Origin: Loripinus fragilis | Lineage: Eukaryota; Mollusca; Bivalvia; Lucinida; Lucinidae | Assembly (NCBI GenBank): GCA_964019695.1 | Contig: OZ026530.1 | Coordinates: forward strand, 28,408,108 to 28,472,107 | Length of the DNA stretch: 64,000 bases | Direction: 5' to 3' | Shown here: positions 24,226 through 35,700 of the stretch, piece by piece | How the letters are laid out: every line of letters begins with the position of its first letter | Numbering within the stretch: the first letter of the stretch is position 1 | Notes under the pieces: model-generated | Told to the model about the DNA's origin: nothing | The model's input: only the letters and a program-made list of their open reading frames with translations | Databases searched by the model: none | Made by a program: the position numbers and the translations under genes

Positions 24226-27139
24226 GGGAGTTCCACCCTATATGGAATTTACATAGGGTTCTGCCCACGCACAGAATTTGATAGAATTTTGTAGAAAGAT
24301 TGTCTATTACATGTGTGTTCCATTTGTGAGATATTTACCCATTCATCTATTTCAGTTGTTAAAATTTAAATAATTTTAAATTTTAAAATTAAATAAATGA
24401 ACACCCTACTTAAAAGTGTCCCTATGCGACGAGAGTTTTGATTTTTCAGCCTAATTTATTCTCAACATGATGCCTAGTAATTTGTAATTATGTATGTACC
24501 ATACATATATTTCAATGTATAAAATGAACAAGTCCACGTCAAATTTTGTTTGAAGGTACCCCTAAATTTAACATTTTGAAAATATTTTCAACAAATTAAA
24601 TTGTCAATTTTGCCTAGTTTCTGTTCTTGTCAACCTATGAAATTTATATCAAATTTGTCCACACATGTGTTTGTTATAATCATAAAATCTGAGGAAAAAA
24701 TAAAACCGGTAAAATGAAGTTTTCTGAATTTCAATCTTAATGGTCAAAATTTTGCAGAATGTAAAAATCAAGACTTTAAGTAAACTTCCAGCTGTATGCT
24801 CAATTAACATAGAGTTCTGTTCTGCACAGGCAAAGATCTTCATGATATTATGTAAATTGACTGTAAGGCTTATAAGTATTTTGCTTTTTATCGCTTTTTA
24901 TTGGTTGATTACAACATTTGGTATTGTGTAGTATGTGATTATAGGGGTACCCCCACGAAGCAGCACAATTTACATCTATCAGAAATCAGAATTTCTAAAA
25001 TTGATAATTATTAGAATAATCTGTGAGTTCTAGCTTATGTGTGTGGTACACACATTACCATATCTATCACATAAAATGGTTAAAATAATGTTTCCTTTAG
25101 AATATTTACTCAAATTCAGATGTACAAATCATATCAACAATGTTTTGGTTTTCATTATGGCGTGTTACAGTTCTTGTCAACCTTTCCCATCTATTATGTA
25201 TAAGGATAATATTCACAAGATTTGAAGCCCGGAAATATATTTGTTTGAATGGTGAGTCAGACTTTTGTTAAATGAATAAATATTATTGAAATCATTATAA
25301 ATATTTATGCCCACCGGTTTTACAAAAGCACTTAGTATGTCAGCATTATGGTTATGAGGTCATTTGAGAATCAAATTCGTGATTCTATAAACACGATGGA
25401 AATAACAGCACAAAGAATGTTTCACCTCGTCTAATGCCAGATGTTCAGTATGTATATATTCATGAATTCGCTACGTAATTCTTAATGCTTGAAAATCCAT
25501 TTATAATCTTAAAAAGTATCATTTTTATTTTCTTCAACTCCATTTCTATTTATTAGAGCAGTTTTAAAACTTTTGTTGGAATATTAATGATTTTAAATGG
25601 GGCTTATGGTAAGTATTATGGATACTCTTTTGAAATGTTTTGGCGGATAGAACTTAATGCAGGAAAAATAACCACAATCAATACCAATTAAGATACAATG
25701 CAATTCAAAAGAGATTCTGTAAACAATTCATTAAAATGTACATATTGATTGACTGAGGGACTGCAAAATAAGGATACTATTTAAATAATGTGGGAAAACG
25801 GATCATTCCATACTAGAAATAAACTATAAAATTTTAAAACTTAAGACTCAGTTTCACTCAGGCTCTGCATGACACTAAATGGAAAGTGCTGCAGCTCGCG
25901 TGCCTCCTAGCACTGGCTTAAATGGTCTTCTACTTTCTGCTGAAACTAAATATTCCAGAAGGACCAGAATATGAGAATACAACACTTTATCAATGTAAGG
26001 GGGAAAGTTTTCCCCGATACAAAGACAGCTGGTGTGAAATCCAAGTTCTCTGAAAAAAGAACCTACCAAAATAGTGAAAATGTACACTATTTCTTAAACA
26101 CTTGACCTGGTTTCACTAAGTTTGTGAGAGTTAATGAGAAGTATGCACATGGTCCTGAACCAATTTACCCTCAATATTTTATTGGGAGGGACATAAGATA
26201 GAGGAAATTCTAGGTGCAACAGGAACATAGAATGTAGATGGAGACGATGAATTACCTAGCATAAATACTAATCTTTTTTATTTTTTTTTTCATTGGCTAA
26301 AAGACATTAAGAGCATAAACGCCTGTTGGCTTCAGTCCAAAAATAATTTGGAAACCAGTGGAAGATCAATTCACAAATGGTAACTGCTGGACATACACCC
26401 GTACACCTAAGTTCTAGACCGAGTGCTACTTATCAAGTGCTGCTTACAGAAATGCCAGTTTTATGCTATTTTATTAGCTTAAACTTCTGACACCAACAAA
26501 TTATTGGCCCTAATTTAGATGAAGATACTAAATAGTGATAGTTTATACGTTTTTAGTATAATACTGGTGGAAAAACTGCGGTTTGTAAGACCTAACTGGA
26601 ATATTTTATTTGAAATCACTTATGAATCAAAACTGACTTAACTCATTTTATGCAAATTATAACACTTTTACCGGTGTCCAAATTTTATGAAAATTTACAT
26701 GCATAAAGAGGATGTATTTGACCTACTTTTCTGAAAATATTATGGGTTGACAAAAACTGGAACATGGTAAATATTCGGACAGAATCCCCTATAGACACTA
26801 ACTTTAGTGTTCAAATTGTGGATAGTTCAAATTTTGATGGGTCAGAAAAAAATTATCTAGATGTACTCATATACATTAATGGTAGTAAGGTATACCCTGG
26901 GAAGTTTTCTTTTATATTCCAATCAAAGAATGTAGCAGTCAACAATGTTAATGATTTGAGACTGATATTCAATAGGTCATATATTAGTACAAAGAGGGTG
27001 TACTTCAAGGTGTCCCCCTGTGGCCTAACAGCGTTCGAGGAATAAAATAATTTCATTTTTGTAGTTGTTATACCGTAGGTATTCAACATACAAACTATTA
27101 TCTAAATCAATGCGTGGGCAGATTTGGAACTCCCCCAAA
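24226..27139. mobile_element. Putative 2.9-kb element with short inverted ends
   Basis: GGGGGAGTTCCA ... CTGCCCACGCA at the left recurs inverted as TGCGTGGGCAG ... TGGAACTCCCCC at the right. The left end has a 25-bp palindromic insertion between the two words. Contains the 93-aa ORF at 26764-27045. Boundaries and target duplication are not resolved. Confidence 0.4.
26764..27045 (+). CDS. 93-aa ORF inside a putative inverted-repeat element
   Basis: The ORF starts at an ATG and ends at a TAA. Its composition looks protein-like (NFDGSEKNYLDVLIYINGS and later RSYISTKRVYFKVSPCG). It lies 60 bp inside the right inverted repeat of a roughly 2.9-kb element (24226-27139), so it is probably a remnant of a mobile-element protein. 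The family is not recognised. Confidence 0.3.
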   Translation: MVNIRTESPIDTNFSVQIVDSSNFDGSEKNYLDVLIYINGSKVYPGKFSFIFQSKNVAVNNVNDLRLIFNRSYISTKRVYFKVSPCGLTAFEE

Positions 27140-27428
27140 TTTAGGACTTAAACAATCATTTTGGATTAAAATATTTAACAACTAGAAATTGTATATACCA
27201 TATTGTCCCCCTCCCCCCTATGGACCAGCTTATACCTTTGATTGTACATGAACTATCATAGTATACGCAATAAATTAAAGTGGGGTGTTGGTTCAACAGT
27301 CTAGCCCACAAATCAGAGTCCAAACCCACCAAAATGTAACTTCTACCTAATAATGTATCAATGTTAATTATGGGAAAGAAACGAGTCAATATTTGAAAGC
27401 ATATTCGCTTTTCATTCAAGCCATGGTA

Positions 27429-27597
27429 TACAGTAGAACCTGTGTTAAGCAGCCACTCAAAAATAGGACCATAAAACGGTTTTCAAAGACCAATTATTGC
27501 TTACCCGGATACTTTTGGGTTTTATTAAGTAACCTTATGTCTTAGAGATATGTCTGTTGTTTTTATTGAGAGACCGCTTAAAACAGGTTTTACTGTA
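27429..27597. mobile_element. ACAGTAAAACCTGTG MITE, complete short copy
   Basis: ACAGTAGAACCTGTGTTAAG at the left and CTTAAAACAGGTTTTACTGT at the right, flanked by TA. Confidence 0.75.
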
Positions 27598-27980
27598 TGT
27601 TATTTCTCAATGGAAAAATAGTCTTCTTCTGTACTTAACTGACAATTTTTCAAAGCACATTTCAGTGTACATGTCTTTACCAAAGTGTACATGTTTACAT
27701 GTCTTTATCAAGTGTACTCTCAGACACTTAGGTGTCAGCTGAGTGCTTCAGGACCTTCGTCCTGTTTAGATGCGTTAATGTGTCACTTCCTGCTGGAGTC
27801 TTTGAGTAGCAGTTATATGTGAACGTGGAATTTTCTGATCATATTCAGCTATGATTTGTCATTGTTATGTAAATGTACATACCTCTATGCATATCAGACA
27901 TCTCTTTATCCATCGCTATAAATAGAAACATATCAATAGTAAATGAACATCGCAAATATAGTCAGCCAATGATATAATGT

Positions 27981-28237
27981 CAATGGCATAGCCAGAATGC
28001 TGAAAAATGTACGCCCATCAAAGGGAGACAACTGGATCTAAGCAGTGTTTCGGTTCAGTTGCATCCCTTTTCATAAGAACTTGCTCCAAGAGGGGACGAA
28101 TTCATACTTTAAGAGCAGTTCCCATAATATGGCATGGAAAATAACTTTAACCACATTAGATGGCCTCCCTTGAATGTTACTATTTTTATTACGCACGTGC
28201 GTAACTGTGTTACTGTGTAATTGGAGCTACGCCAATG
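27981..28237. mobile_element. CAATGGCGTAGC MITE, copy
   Basis: Ends CAATGGCATAGCC and GCTACGCCAATG, with TTACGCACGTGCGTAA near the right end. Confidence 0.75.
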
Positions 28238-28696
28238 AATGCAACCTGTCTCATATGCGTTTATCCGATTCATTGGATATATTTTCCATACATATTGATA
28301 CAATAAGTATGTATTTGTTCTAATTCTGTTTTAAAGGCAATTTTAGGTAATTCCCCTGCGCACCATTCCTGTGTCGAGAAACAGAAAAAGTTGTCTGGGT
28401 CCTGTCTTTCTGACCATTTATGATTTCGGATCAATACAGTTTTCAGATACTCGTATGTCAGATGGATATTTCCACATCTTCTTCATAGACGAAAGTAACT
28501 AATATGTGTCCGAAATATCTATTGACCCTTCATCAGAGCTGATCGTCTTAGTACCAAATACAGATAAATAGAACAGGTGATATCAACAATGTCAAAAATT
28601 TCAATACAAGTTTTAACCCTGTATGCGACTACAAATATGTGCGCTATTCGGATTGTCTGTCTAATATGTACTGTTATTTCGAGCCGCGCATGACTT

Positions 28697-28768
28697 GACA
28701 TCGTGGCTTAGTGGTTAGCGTGTCAGACTTTGGAACCAGAGGACCAGGGTCGATTCCTGGGTGGCACT
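28697..28768 (+). repeat. tRNA-like SINE head
   Basis: An A box (TGGCTTAGTGG) and a B box (GGGTCGATTCC) with a perfect T-stem (CCAGG / CCTGG) are present at tRNA spacing. The acceptor and anticodon stems do not pair, so this is a SINE promoter head or tRNA pseudogene rather than a working tRNA. Confidence 0.55.
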
Positions 28769-29624
28769 TATTACTTGTTTTCTTTTTTCACCTTGCAATA
28801 CAAAATTACTTCATACAAGTAATATCGAATTATATAAATGACAAAAATTACACTCCTTAACCTTTTATATTGAATTATCCTCGAAATTAGTGGGGTTGGA
28901 GTCAATTTTGGCCCTCCTGAAAGATAATCAGTCGGTGACCCCCGATTTCTTTTATTTTTTTCTAAAATGTCAAATGATAGTCCATGAAAAAAAAAGATTC
29001 TTAGTGTCAGATTCTTTTTATATATAGTTTACTCTTAAAAATGGAAATCCTTTTTTGGAGGAATTACCAAAATATATCATGCAGTATTTTGACACGGCTT
29101 GGGAAAACAGATACATTTTTACATTTTCTAGAAAGCTTGAGGTCATGAGCAATAATTAAAATTAAAATAAAGAAGCTGGATGGCGATTACAAGTATTTTA
29201 GCTAAATATTAAGGACTTGGGTTTTTTCAGAAAATTTGTAAAATGCTAAAAACTTCCATGTGAGATTATGAAAAATTGAGCTTGGTGACATATCCTTTTC
29301 ATTTCATGAATTGACAGTCCATACATAAAACAAACTGTACGCGAATAATTAAAAAAGATGTTAATGTGGGAAGTATTTCCTGCAATTGCCCTTTAGGGAC
29401 AAAGTTCTATATTTCTCAATCTAAATTTATTTTTTCTCTGAAGAAACTTTTTTTTATCTTAGCATACAACAGAGTTTTATGGAATGCTGAGGAATGTGAC
29501 ATTTCATTTTGATATTTACAGATTGCCAAAGTATCTGTTTACCAGTATCAACAAGGAAAGGGTTAAGTTACTTAATACTGGCAGATGCAGCCTTCCCGTA
29601 GGACAAAAACTCATATAAATAGAG

Positions 29625-29965
29625 GATCTTACATGAGTGATCAAGTTTTATTGAATTTATTAAAAAAAAGTTGGGGAAAAGAGATAAAATGTGAGGCTTG
29701 CCGAGCATTTTATCTCTTTTTGCAACGAGTTTGATAAATTCAATGATACAAGAGCCCAAATATTAGATTCTATTTATCATATGACATTAAGATTACTTTG
29801 AAATCATATTTCTGCCATTAAAAGTTATATTTTAGTCATTATGTATGCAACGTTGTTATGGACGTCCACACGTTTCCCATAAATCTGTAAACCACTAGTG
29901 ACTTATCAATTCTATTGTATGGCGTTTGTATTCTCAGACGCGATGTCATATGATAATTTAAAGTC
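29625..29965. mobile_element. GAGGCTTGCCGAG fold-back, copy 1
   Basis: GAGATAAAATGTGAGGCTTG and CGAGCATTTTATCTC form a hairpin around the core, followed by TTATGGACGTCCA and TCTGTAAACCACTAGTG shared with 42855-43115 and 62795-63110. Confidence 0.6.
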
Positions 29966-30602
29966 TTATATCTTCTTTCAAGTTCTGGCAATACTAGCAG
30001 CAAATGACAGGAACGTACATCTGCTGGTGAGCTGTGCTTCAAGTGCAAAATTATCATGTGATGGCTCACAAACATTGTTCCTCAATGAAAAAATAATTTA
30101 GGTTCAATGCCCATCCAAAAGTGATCTTCACATGAATAAATACATTTTTACAATTGCTTTTTGAATAATAATTAAACCAGCTGCAAACTGCCTATGAAAT
30201 ACGCCATTATTCAATACAATCGTGTAATGGGGGATCAAGCTGGTCCAAACCTCACCTGAAAACTGTGTTTATCCTTGAGCAAACACATATCCTCTGCTTT
30301 ATTCAGGTTCAACATAAACCTTACATAAAATAAAATTGTTGACTGCGGCTCAAGTCATCAACACAAGCAAACATAATGTTAAAATATGGTACCTACACAG
30401 TCTATATATCTGTAACTGTATATATCATAGACCTTGCATCACTTTCCTACTAGAGATTTATGAATTAAGACGGTGACGGTTACTGAGAACGGACTTTGGA
30501 TTAAAATTGGAGGTCGTCTCAAAAGTGTACGACAAAGTATATGTAGGGCAAGTATATAATAGTGATTACATGTACTTCACTGTATGGATTATGTGTATTT
30601 AC

Positions 30603-30674
30603 ACCTTAGATGCCACTGATCCTGGTACCTTAGATGCCACTGATCCTGGTACCTTAGATGCCACTGATCCTGGT
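30603..30674 (+). repeat. 24-bp tandem repeat, three perfect units
   Basis: Three identical 24-bp units begin ACCTTAGATGCC and end ACTGATCCTGGT. In one frame they encode LDATDPGT repeats inside a 72-codon open stretch (30507-30725) that is not otherwise supported as coding. Confidence 0.9.
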
Positions 30675-30811
30675 ATATTAGAACCTTTCAACTGCCTTAA
30701 ACTCTGTTCAGTAAAATTATATTAATCAGGAGAATTACCACAACATTAACAGGAAGAAATGTTCAAACGTCTATCACTGGAGAAAAACTGGCCTCAACCT
30801 ACTCTTTTAGA

Positions 30812-30882
30812 AGAAAGGTAAGTGTAAATGTACACCAAATGGATGGCAACTCAGCTGCCACCATCTTGGTGTAAAGTTACAC
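30812..30882. mobile_element. GTGTAA...ACACCAA palindromic element
   Basis: GTGTAAATGTACACCAAATGG is mirrored by CCATCTTGGTGTAAAGTTAC around a CTCAGCTGCC centre. Related fragments are at 31549-31600 and 53586-53640. Confidence 0.6.
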
Positions 30883-32142
30883 TAATTTCTGCCAGCAACA
30901 TCTTTATTTTAGAAGATATACTTGACACCAAGAAATTTATAATAGACCTTAAACTCAGTGGAATCATGATAAAGCCAACAAACATGTGGTTGCGCCATTT
31001 ACAAAGTCCAAGAGCAGCTTGCTAAAGTATTAGCATGCGCTGTGTACTAAAATAAAGCTAACTTTAAAGCGAACAACGAAGACTGATCAGACTGAGCTGA
31101 TAACACAACTGAGCTAAGTCTTCTTTGAGTGCACATGCTATTATGCTGTTTATTTAATAATGCAGCTAAATGAATTGTGTTCAATTAAATCATCATAAAA
31201 TCGTGCAATATTCAGTTTCAAATTAGAAAGAAGTATTTATTGTCGTCGATGTTGTAGTTGCTTAACATTCAATGTTTTTTTTTCAGTTACATCACGATGG
31301 CCAATGCTGCTGGGCAGGCTGCGCTTTTGCGGCTACGAGTGATCATGTTTGAATACTGTCATCAGTAGCTGACAACTGTCCTATATTAATTACTAGTAGG
31401 GAGAGATTGTTCTCTACGAAAGTATGTTGCCTACCCGGGGTTCAAACTCACAAGCCCTCTATAGAAGTCTATACAACTCATGATATTATCAATCTGAATC
31501 TCAACTAACTGTACTTCGATGTATGACTCATACAGAATGTGTTAAAGCTAGGTGTTATTTTACACCAAATATGGTGGCACCTGAACTGTCACTGAGTTTG
31601 GATAAACATTTCAACTGCATTTAAAGCCATTCTGTTCAATTGTATTGATCGGGTTAGTAGATTCAACAATATAAATGTTTGACATCTATCAACTCAATTT
31701 GTTTTATAGAAAATTAAACGTTAGTTTTCGCCATAAGAGAAGATGCCACCTCTTTTGGTTTTACTTACCAATGATTTTAGCAGTTAATGGCTGTTTTCAG
31801 GTGGAAAGAATCTTTGGGTAATGCTCGTCAATTTGTGTGTTGACTTTACAGTGAAACCATTGAAAATAAAAACCATGAAAAACTCACTTGCCTCCATTAA
31901 TATTTTCGACTCTTTGTTTCAAAACGGAATTTCCATTTGATGTATACAAAACATGGACGTAGATGATGGCTCAGGGCAAATATTAAGCTTGTAGGCCCAC
32001 TGGATATCTAGACACGCGTGTTTGAATTATGACTTCGCATATGTAATACGTACCAAAGGCTCAACTATTTTGTACTGTAAAGATTCCTCAAAATGTTCAT
32101 AGATTGATCGTCAGACAAAGAAAGTTATTCAGTCTTACCTAC

Positions 32143-32208
32143 CTGCAATAGTTCGCAACCCCCTTTGAGTTGTTACGTAGTGTTTTACTAGCTGTTCTGC
32201 GTTTGCCG
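32143..32208 (-). CDS. Candidate 3' exon (66 nt)
   Basis: The acceptor is gatttccaagtgggtttag and the donor GCAG|gtaggt. In phase 1 it is open for 66 nt, beginning ANAEQLVKHYVTTQRGLRT, and leaves in phase 1. A second frame is also open, so the evidence is weaker than for exons 3 to 9. Confidence 0.25.
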
Positions 32209-32648
32209 CTAAACCCACTTGGAAATCAAAAAACGCTTGTTTGCTTCAGATGAAAATTCGTACAGTAGCTGAAATGTTTTTTGTTTGTGACCACAGGTAC
32301 CAATTTTTTCGAATGAACCATCAGAAACGCTTCTAAGTTTAGTCAAACACATGATTTTTCCTTCTGGAAGCATTCTTTTTCCACTCAAATCAGAGTTCTG
32401 CTGGTCTTGGTGGGCTACGTTGTTACAACACATATCATATGCTTTCTGCACTATTTAACGAGAGTGTGGCAAAAGATAGAGACTAGATTGTATAGAGTTT
32501 GGCAAAATGTTGAACAATGGCAAAACATGACTTTCAAATGGGGGAAAAGCTCATGCAGTTGGAGCTATCGACTATCACAAAGGTATGAGCCCCAGCAACA
32601 AAATTCTACTGGACATAGGGGGCGTAAGAATTGTTACACATTCTATTA

Positions 32649-33035
32649 GTTCTCATGAACAGACTCAATAAAACCGAGTCTGCTGTTTTCTAATATTGTA
32701 GGTTCTCTTTATTTCTGAATGATCCGTTTTTCCAGATTATTTAGAGGTCGCAATAGCTGTCGTTGTTTCTGTGTGGAGTTGATCTAACTTCTCCCATAGC
32801 AACAATATTGTGTTGATATTTTTTCATATTCTGGTCCTTCAAGAAAATTGGATTCTGACAGAAAGCAGAATACCGAAAAGCTGGTGCTAGAAACGTGACG
32901 ATTGCTGCACTTTACATATGTTCTCATGAACAGACTCAATAAAACCAAGTCTGCTGTTTTCTAATATTGCAGGTTCTCTCTTTTCTGAAAGATCTGTTTT
33001 TTCCAGATTGTCTATAGGCCAGAAGCGTAACCAAT
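32649..33035. repeat. Direct duplicate, two units 280 bp apart
   Basis: CTCATGAACAGACTCAATAA and GTCTGCTGTTTTCTAATATT occur at 32652-32700 and 32932-32980, continuing through TTCTCT and TTTTTCCAGATT. Confidence 0.7.
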
Positions 33036-33656
33036 TTTGCCCAGTTCTTGTTTGTAGAAAAAAACGAAATAGTTTTGGACATGTGATTTGATTCAAGAAA
33101 GGTACAATACTTTATTATTTTCGTTTTTGACACGACCCCATCAGATATTAACCGATCTCAGATGTCTGGGAACGTCACCGGCTTAATTCATAAATCTCAA
33201 TTGTTAAGCAGTGAGATAGTCGGTGAAATTAATCACCAGCGATGTATAATTTTTACTGAAACTACTTTTTATTATAAGATATCTTGAGCAGGGGCATATT
33301 CCACTTGTGATGATATGATTGCCTGTTTGCCCGTGTATAAATATGCAGTATGTTTTCTTTGTTACATTTTTTTTACTTTTTCATTTTTTCTTGGAAACAC
33401 TAAAATGTATATACTAAGCCAAATAATACTTTCTATTTCCATGATATAATTAAACCTGTCACTGAGGCCTGCCGACCCATTGTTTATGCGTATTCACCCA
33501 AGGCTTTGTGACTGATTGTTCGTATAATGGCAACACACTATATTATTCTCTACGTTTATTATGAAACGAACCTCTACTTTGAGCACTGGGCTGTTAGAAA
33601 TCCTCGTTAATTAATAAAAAAACAATAAATACTAATTAGTCAAAGTAAATAATAGT

Positions 33657-33830
33657 AAGTGAGTATGATCAGGAAATACCACAATCACAAATTGCAGACA
33701 AACCCACGGCATGGCGAGGAAGAGCCACACAACAACCACGAGACACCATGAAGACACACCAAGCAAAGCGACCAGCCCCCTCCCTATCAAAATGACTGCA
33801 TAACAACAAAAATCACCTCTGAGAAAAGGC
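33657..33830. repeat. Dispersed repeat R-AACCACAATC, copy 2
   Basis: Starts GTAAGTGAGTATGATCAGGA and continues AATACCACAATCACAAA. The GTAAGT at its end mimics a splice donor. Confidence 0.6.
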
Positions 33831-33849
33831 GTGCGCAGATCAAGACAGT

Positions 33850-34080
33850 CTTGTCAAAGGTAGTTCAATTCTTACAACTTTTTTTGTTTTAGTTGATTAG
33901 GGGAAAGGATCAAAAGACCTTTGATAGCCAAAAGATGGTAGCCCAACATTAAATGCTGGCTTGGTAGATGTGTGATATTCAGGGAATCCGGACCAGGTTT
34001 GCTAAGAAACCCTATAGATTGGTGATTTTTCAGGGAGATGCGCAGATCCCCTGCCCCCCCCTCTGGATCCACGCCTGAAA
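33850..34080. mobile_element. GGATCC fold-back family, partial copy
   Basis: Has the AATGCTGGCTTGGTAG, GGAATCCGGACCAG, CCTATAGATTGGTGATTTTT and CTCTGGATCCACGC landmarks. Confidence 0.5.
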
Positions 34081-34257
34081 GAACTGTCCCCTGCATGGTT
34101 CGGTAATCTACTGTGCGTTACCAGACAAAATAAAAAAATAGCTTGGATCACAATTATTTGCTATAATGTGAGAATTGAGATGCTTACATTGTAATTGGTA
34201 CTTTTATTTTGAAAATTCCCTGCTTTACACTCGATTTGATTTTTTCAATTTAAACAG

Positions 34258-34563
34258 ACTAGAGACTTTAACAATAGAAGCCAACCTTTGGCTGCTAAGT
34301 TATCAAACCAATGTTATAAGTATCATAAGCAGCATAAAGCATTTTCCAGAGTTGATATTTGTTTAAAATCTCCTCTACAATTGGGCACATTGGAGCAGGT
34401 ATTTTATGATACACCAGTTTATAAATTCAACAGAATTGTTAGAAAGCCTTATTCGAGTGATCAATATAAAACAATAACGGATTGTTATAAAAGTGGGATA
34501 CATCATAAAAATCAGACAGAATGCATGTCTGGTTGTAAACTAAATTATAGTTTATTAATATGA
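34258..34563 (+). CDS. Plus-strand terminal exon, cysteine-containing C-terminus
   Basis: A strong acceptor (ttttttcaatttaaacag) is followed by 101 open codons to a TGA. The frame begins TRDFNNRSQPLAAKLS and contains SRVDICLKSPLQL, VYKFNRIVRKPYSS and CYKSGIHHKNQTECMSGC. The KPY...C...C spacing loosely recalls the extracellular region of DEG/ENaC-type channels, but this is weak. A possible donor after GAGCAG (34398) would make it a shorter internal exon. No partner exon was identified upstream; it could be a pseudogene exon. Confidence 0.35.
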   Translation, partial: TRDFNNRSQPLAAKLSNQCYKYHKQHKAFSRVDICLKSPLQLGTLEQVFYDTPVYKFNRIVRKPYSSDQYKTITDCYKSGIHHKNQTECMSGCKLNYSLLI

Positions 34564-34998
34564 GCTCCTTTTAATTGCAGTAGATGTGTCAATTAATTTT
34601 AACAATGAGTCCACCAAGACAATTTCTTAATGAGTATTTAACCAAGACTGAGTGACAGCATCTGCCATACCTGCGCGGCAGAATTTTCGTAGCATTTAAA
34701 ATACAATGCATTTTTTTTTGTTAATTTTCTGCCATTTTGGTGTTGCCAAGGGAACAAATCAGACACAATGCAACAAAGAAGTATATGCGTATGAACAGAC
34801 AAGAAAATATATCATATCATAATTATCTAAAGCAAAAATTATATTTTACTGGTAAAATATTTCACCTCCAAGATTCTTACACCATCTAACTGCAAGGCAA
34901 TTGACAATTCATGTCAGGTACATAATATGTGGAAACATCAATGCAAAATTTTCAGTTAACGTAACGGTTTTACTTTGTGTAAAAAAATTATATCTTAC

Positions 34999-35013
34999 CT
35001 TCAATAGTAAACC
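34999..35013 (-). CDS. Candidate 3' micro-exon (15 nt)
   Basis: The acceptor is gattttttacag and the donor gtaaga. In phase 1 it gives W-FTIE after the previous micro-exon. It pairs with the exon at 37195 in length, phase and Trp codon. A later exon carrying a stop would still be needed; a possible one is 32143-32208, or it lies further downstream. Confidence 0.35.
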
Positions 35014-35427
35014 CTGTAAAAAATCAAAACATATATAACATAATACTAAGCATTGAACACAATACATTTGAATACAATCTCTACTTAAATACAATTACAA
35101 AACCATGATCTCACTATGACATTGACTTTTTTAAAAGATTAAAGGAAAGCAGTTATCCTCTAGTACCGCAGAGCTGGCTGTCTAATTTTGGACTATCGAT
35201 AATAAGCCTAGTGAAAGTTGTTTTACCAAATCATAACAGTACCAGCCCTAGTACTTGCATCCTGATAATTGAGTAAATTTGTAAGATATTGGTTGCAAAC
35301 CAGACATTATACTTAACGAAGTAGCTTCCAAAGTTCTCTTACTGTGGATAGTTAATATCTAGGGGAGTCAGATTATTATTTGAAAAAAAATGTTGCATTC
35401 TTTTTATTAAGATCTTTTTGTACCTTT

Positions 35428-35700
35428 ACAAAAATAGTAAGTGAGTATGGTCAGGAAATACCACAATCACAAACTGCAGACAAACCTGTGGCATCATAAG
35501 GAAATGCTAAACGACAGTCATGAGACACCAGGAAGACAAACAAAGAAAATCAACCAGCCCTCTCTTCCCCACCAAGATGATTGCAAAACTATAATGGACA
35601 CAAAGTTACGCAACCAAAACATAGAACAATAACAAAATCCCACAATGGGAGTAACAATAAACAAGGAATCAACAACAGATGAAACACAGCATTTTGCTAC
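35428..35700. repeat. Dispersed repeat R-AACCACAATC, copy 3
   Basis: GTAAGTGAGTATGGTCAGGA, then GGAAATACCACAATCACAAA and AGACACCAGGAAGACAAAC, as in copies 1 and 2. Confidence 0.6.

Noticed and set aside
28697..28768. A functional tRNA gene
   Set aside because: A and B boxes and the T-stem are good, but the acceptor and anticodon stems do not pair. Kept as a SINE head.
32209..32451. 80-codon minus-strand ORF containing EANKRFL, similar to SANKR of exon 2
   Set aside because: No signal exon, splice match or promoter block is nearby; the similarity is too short.
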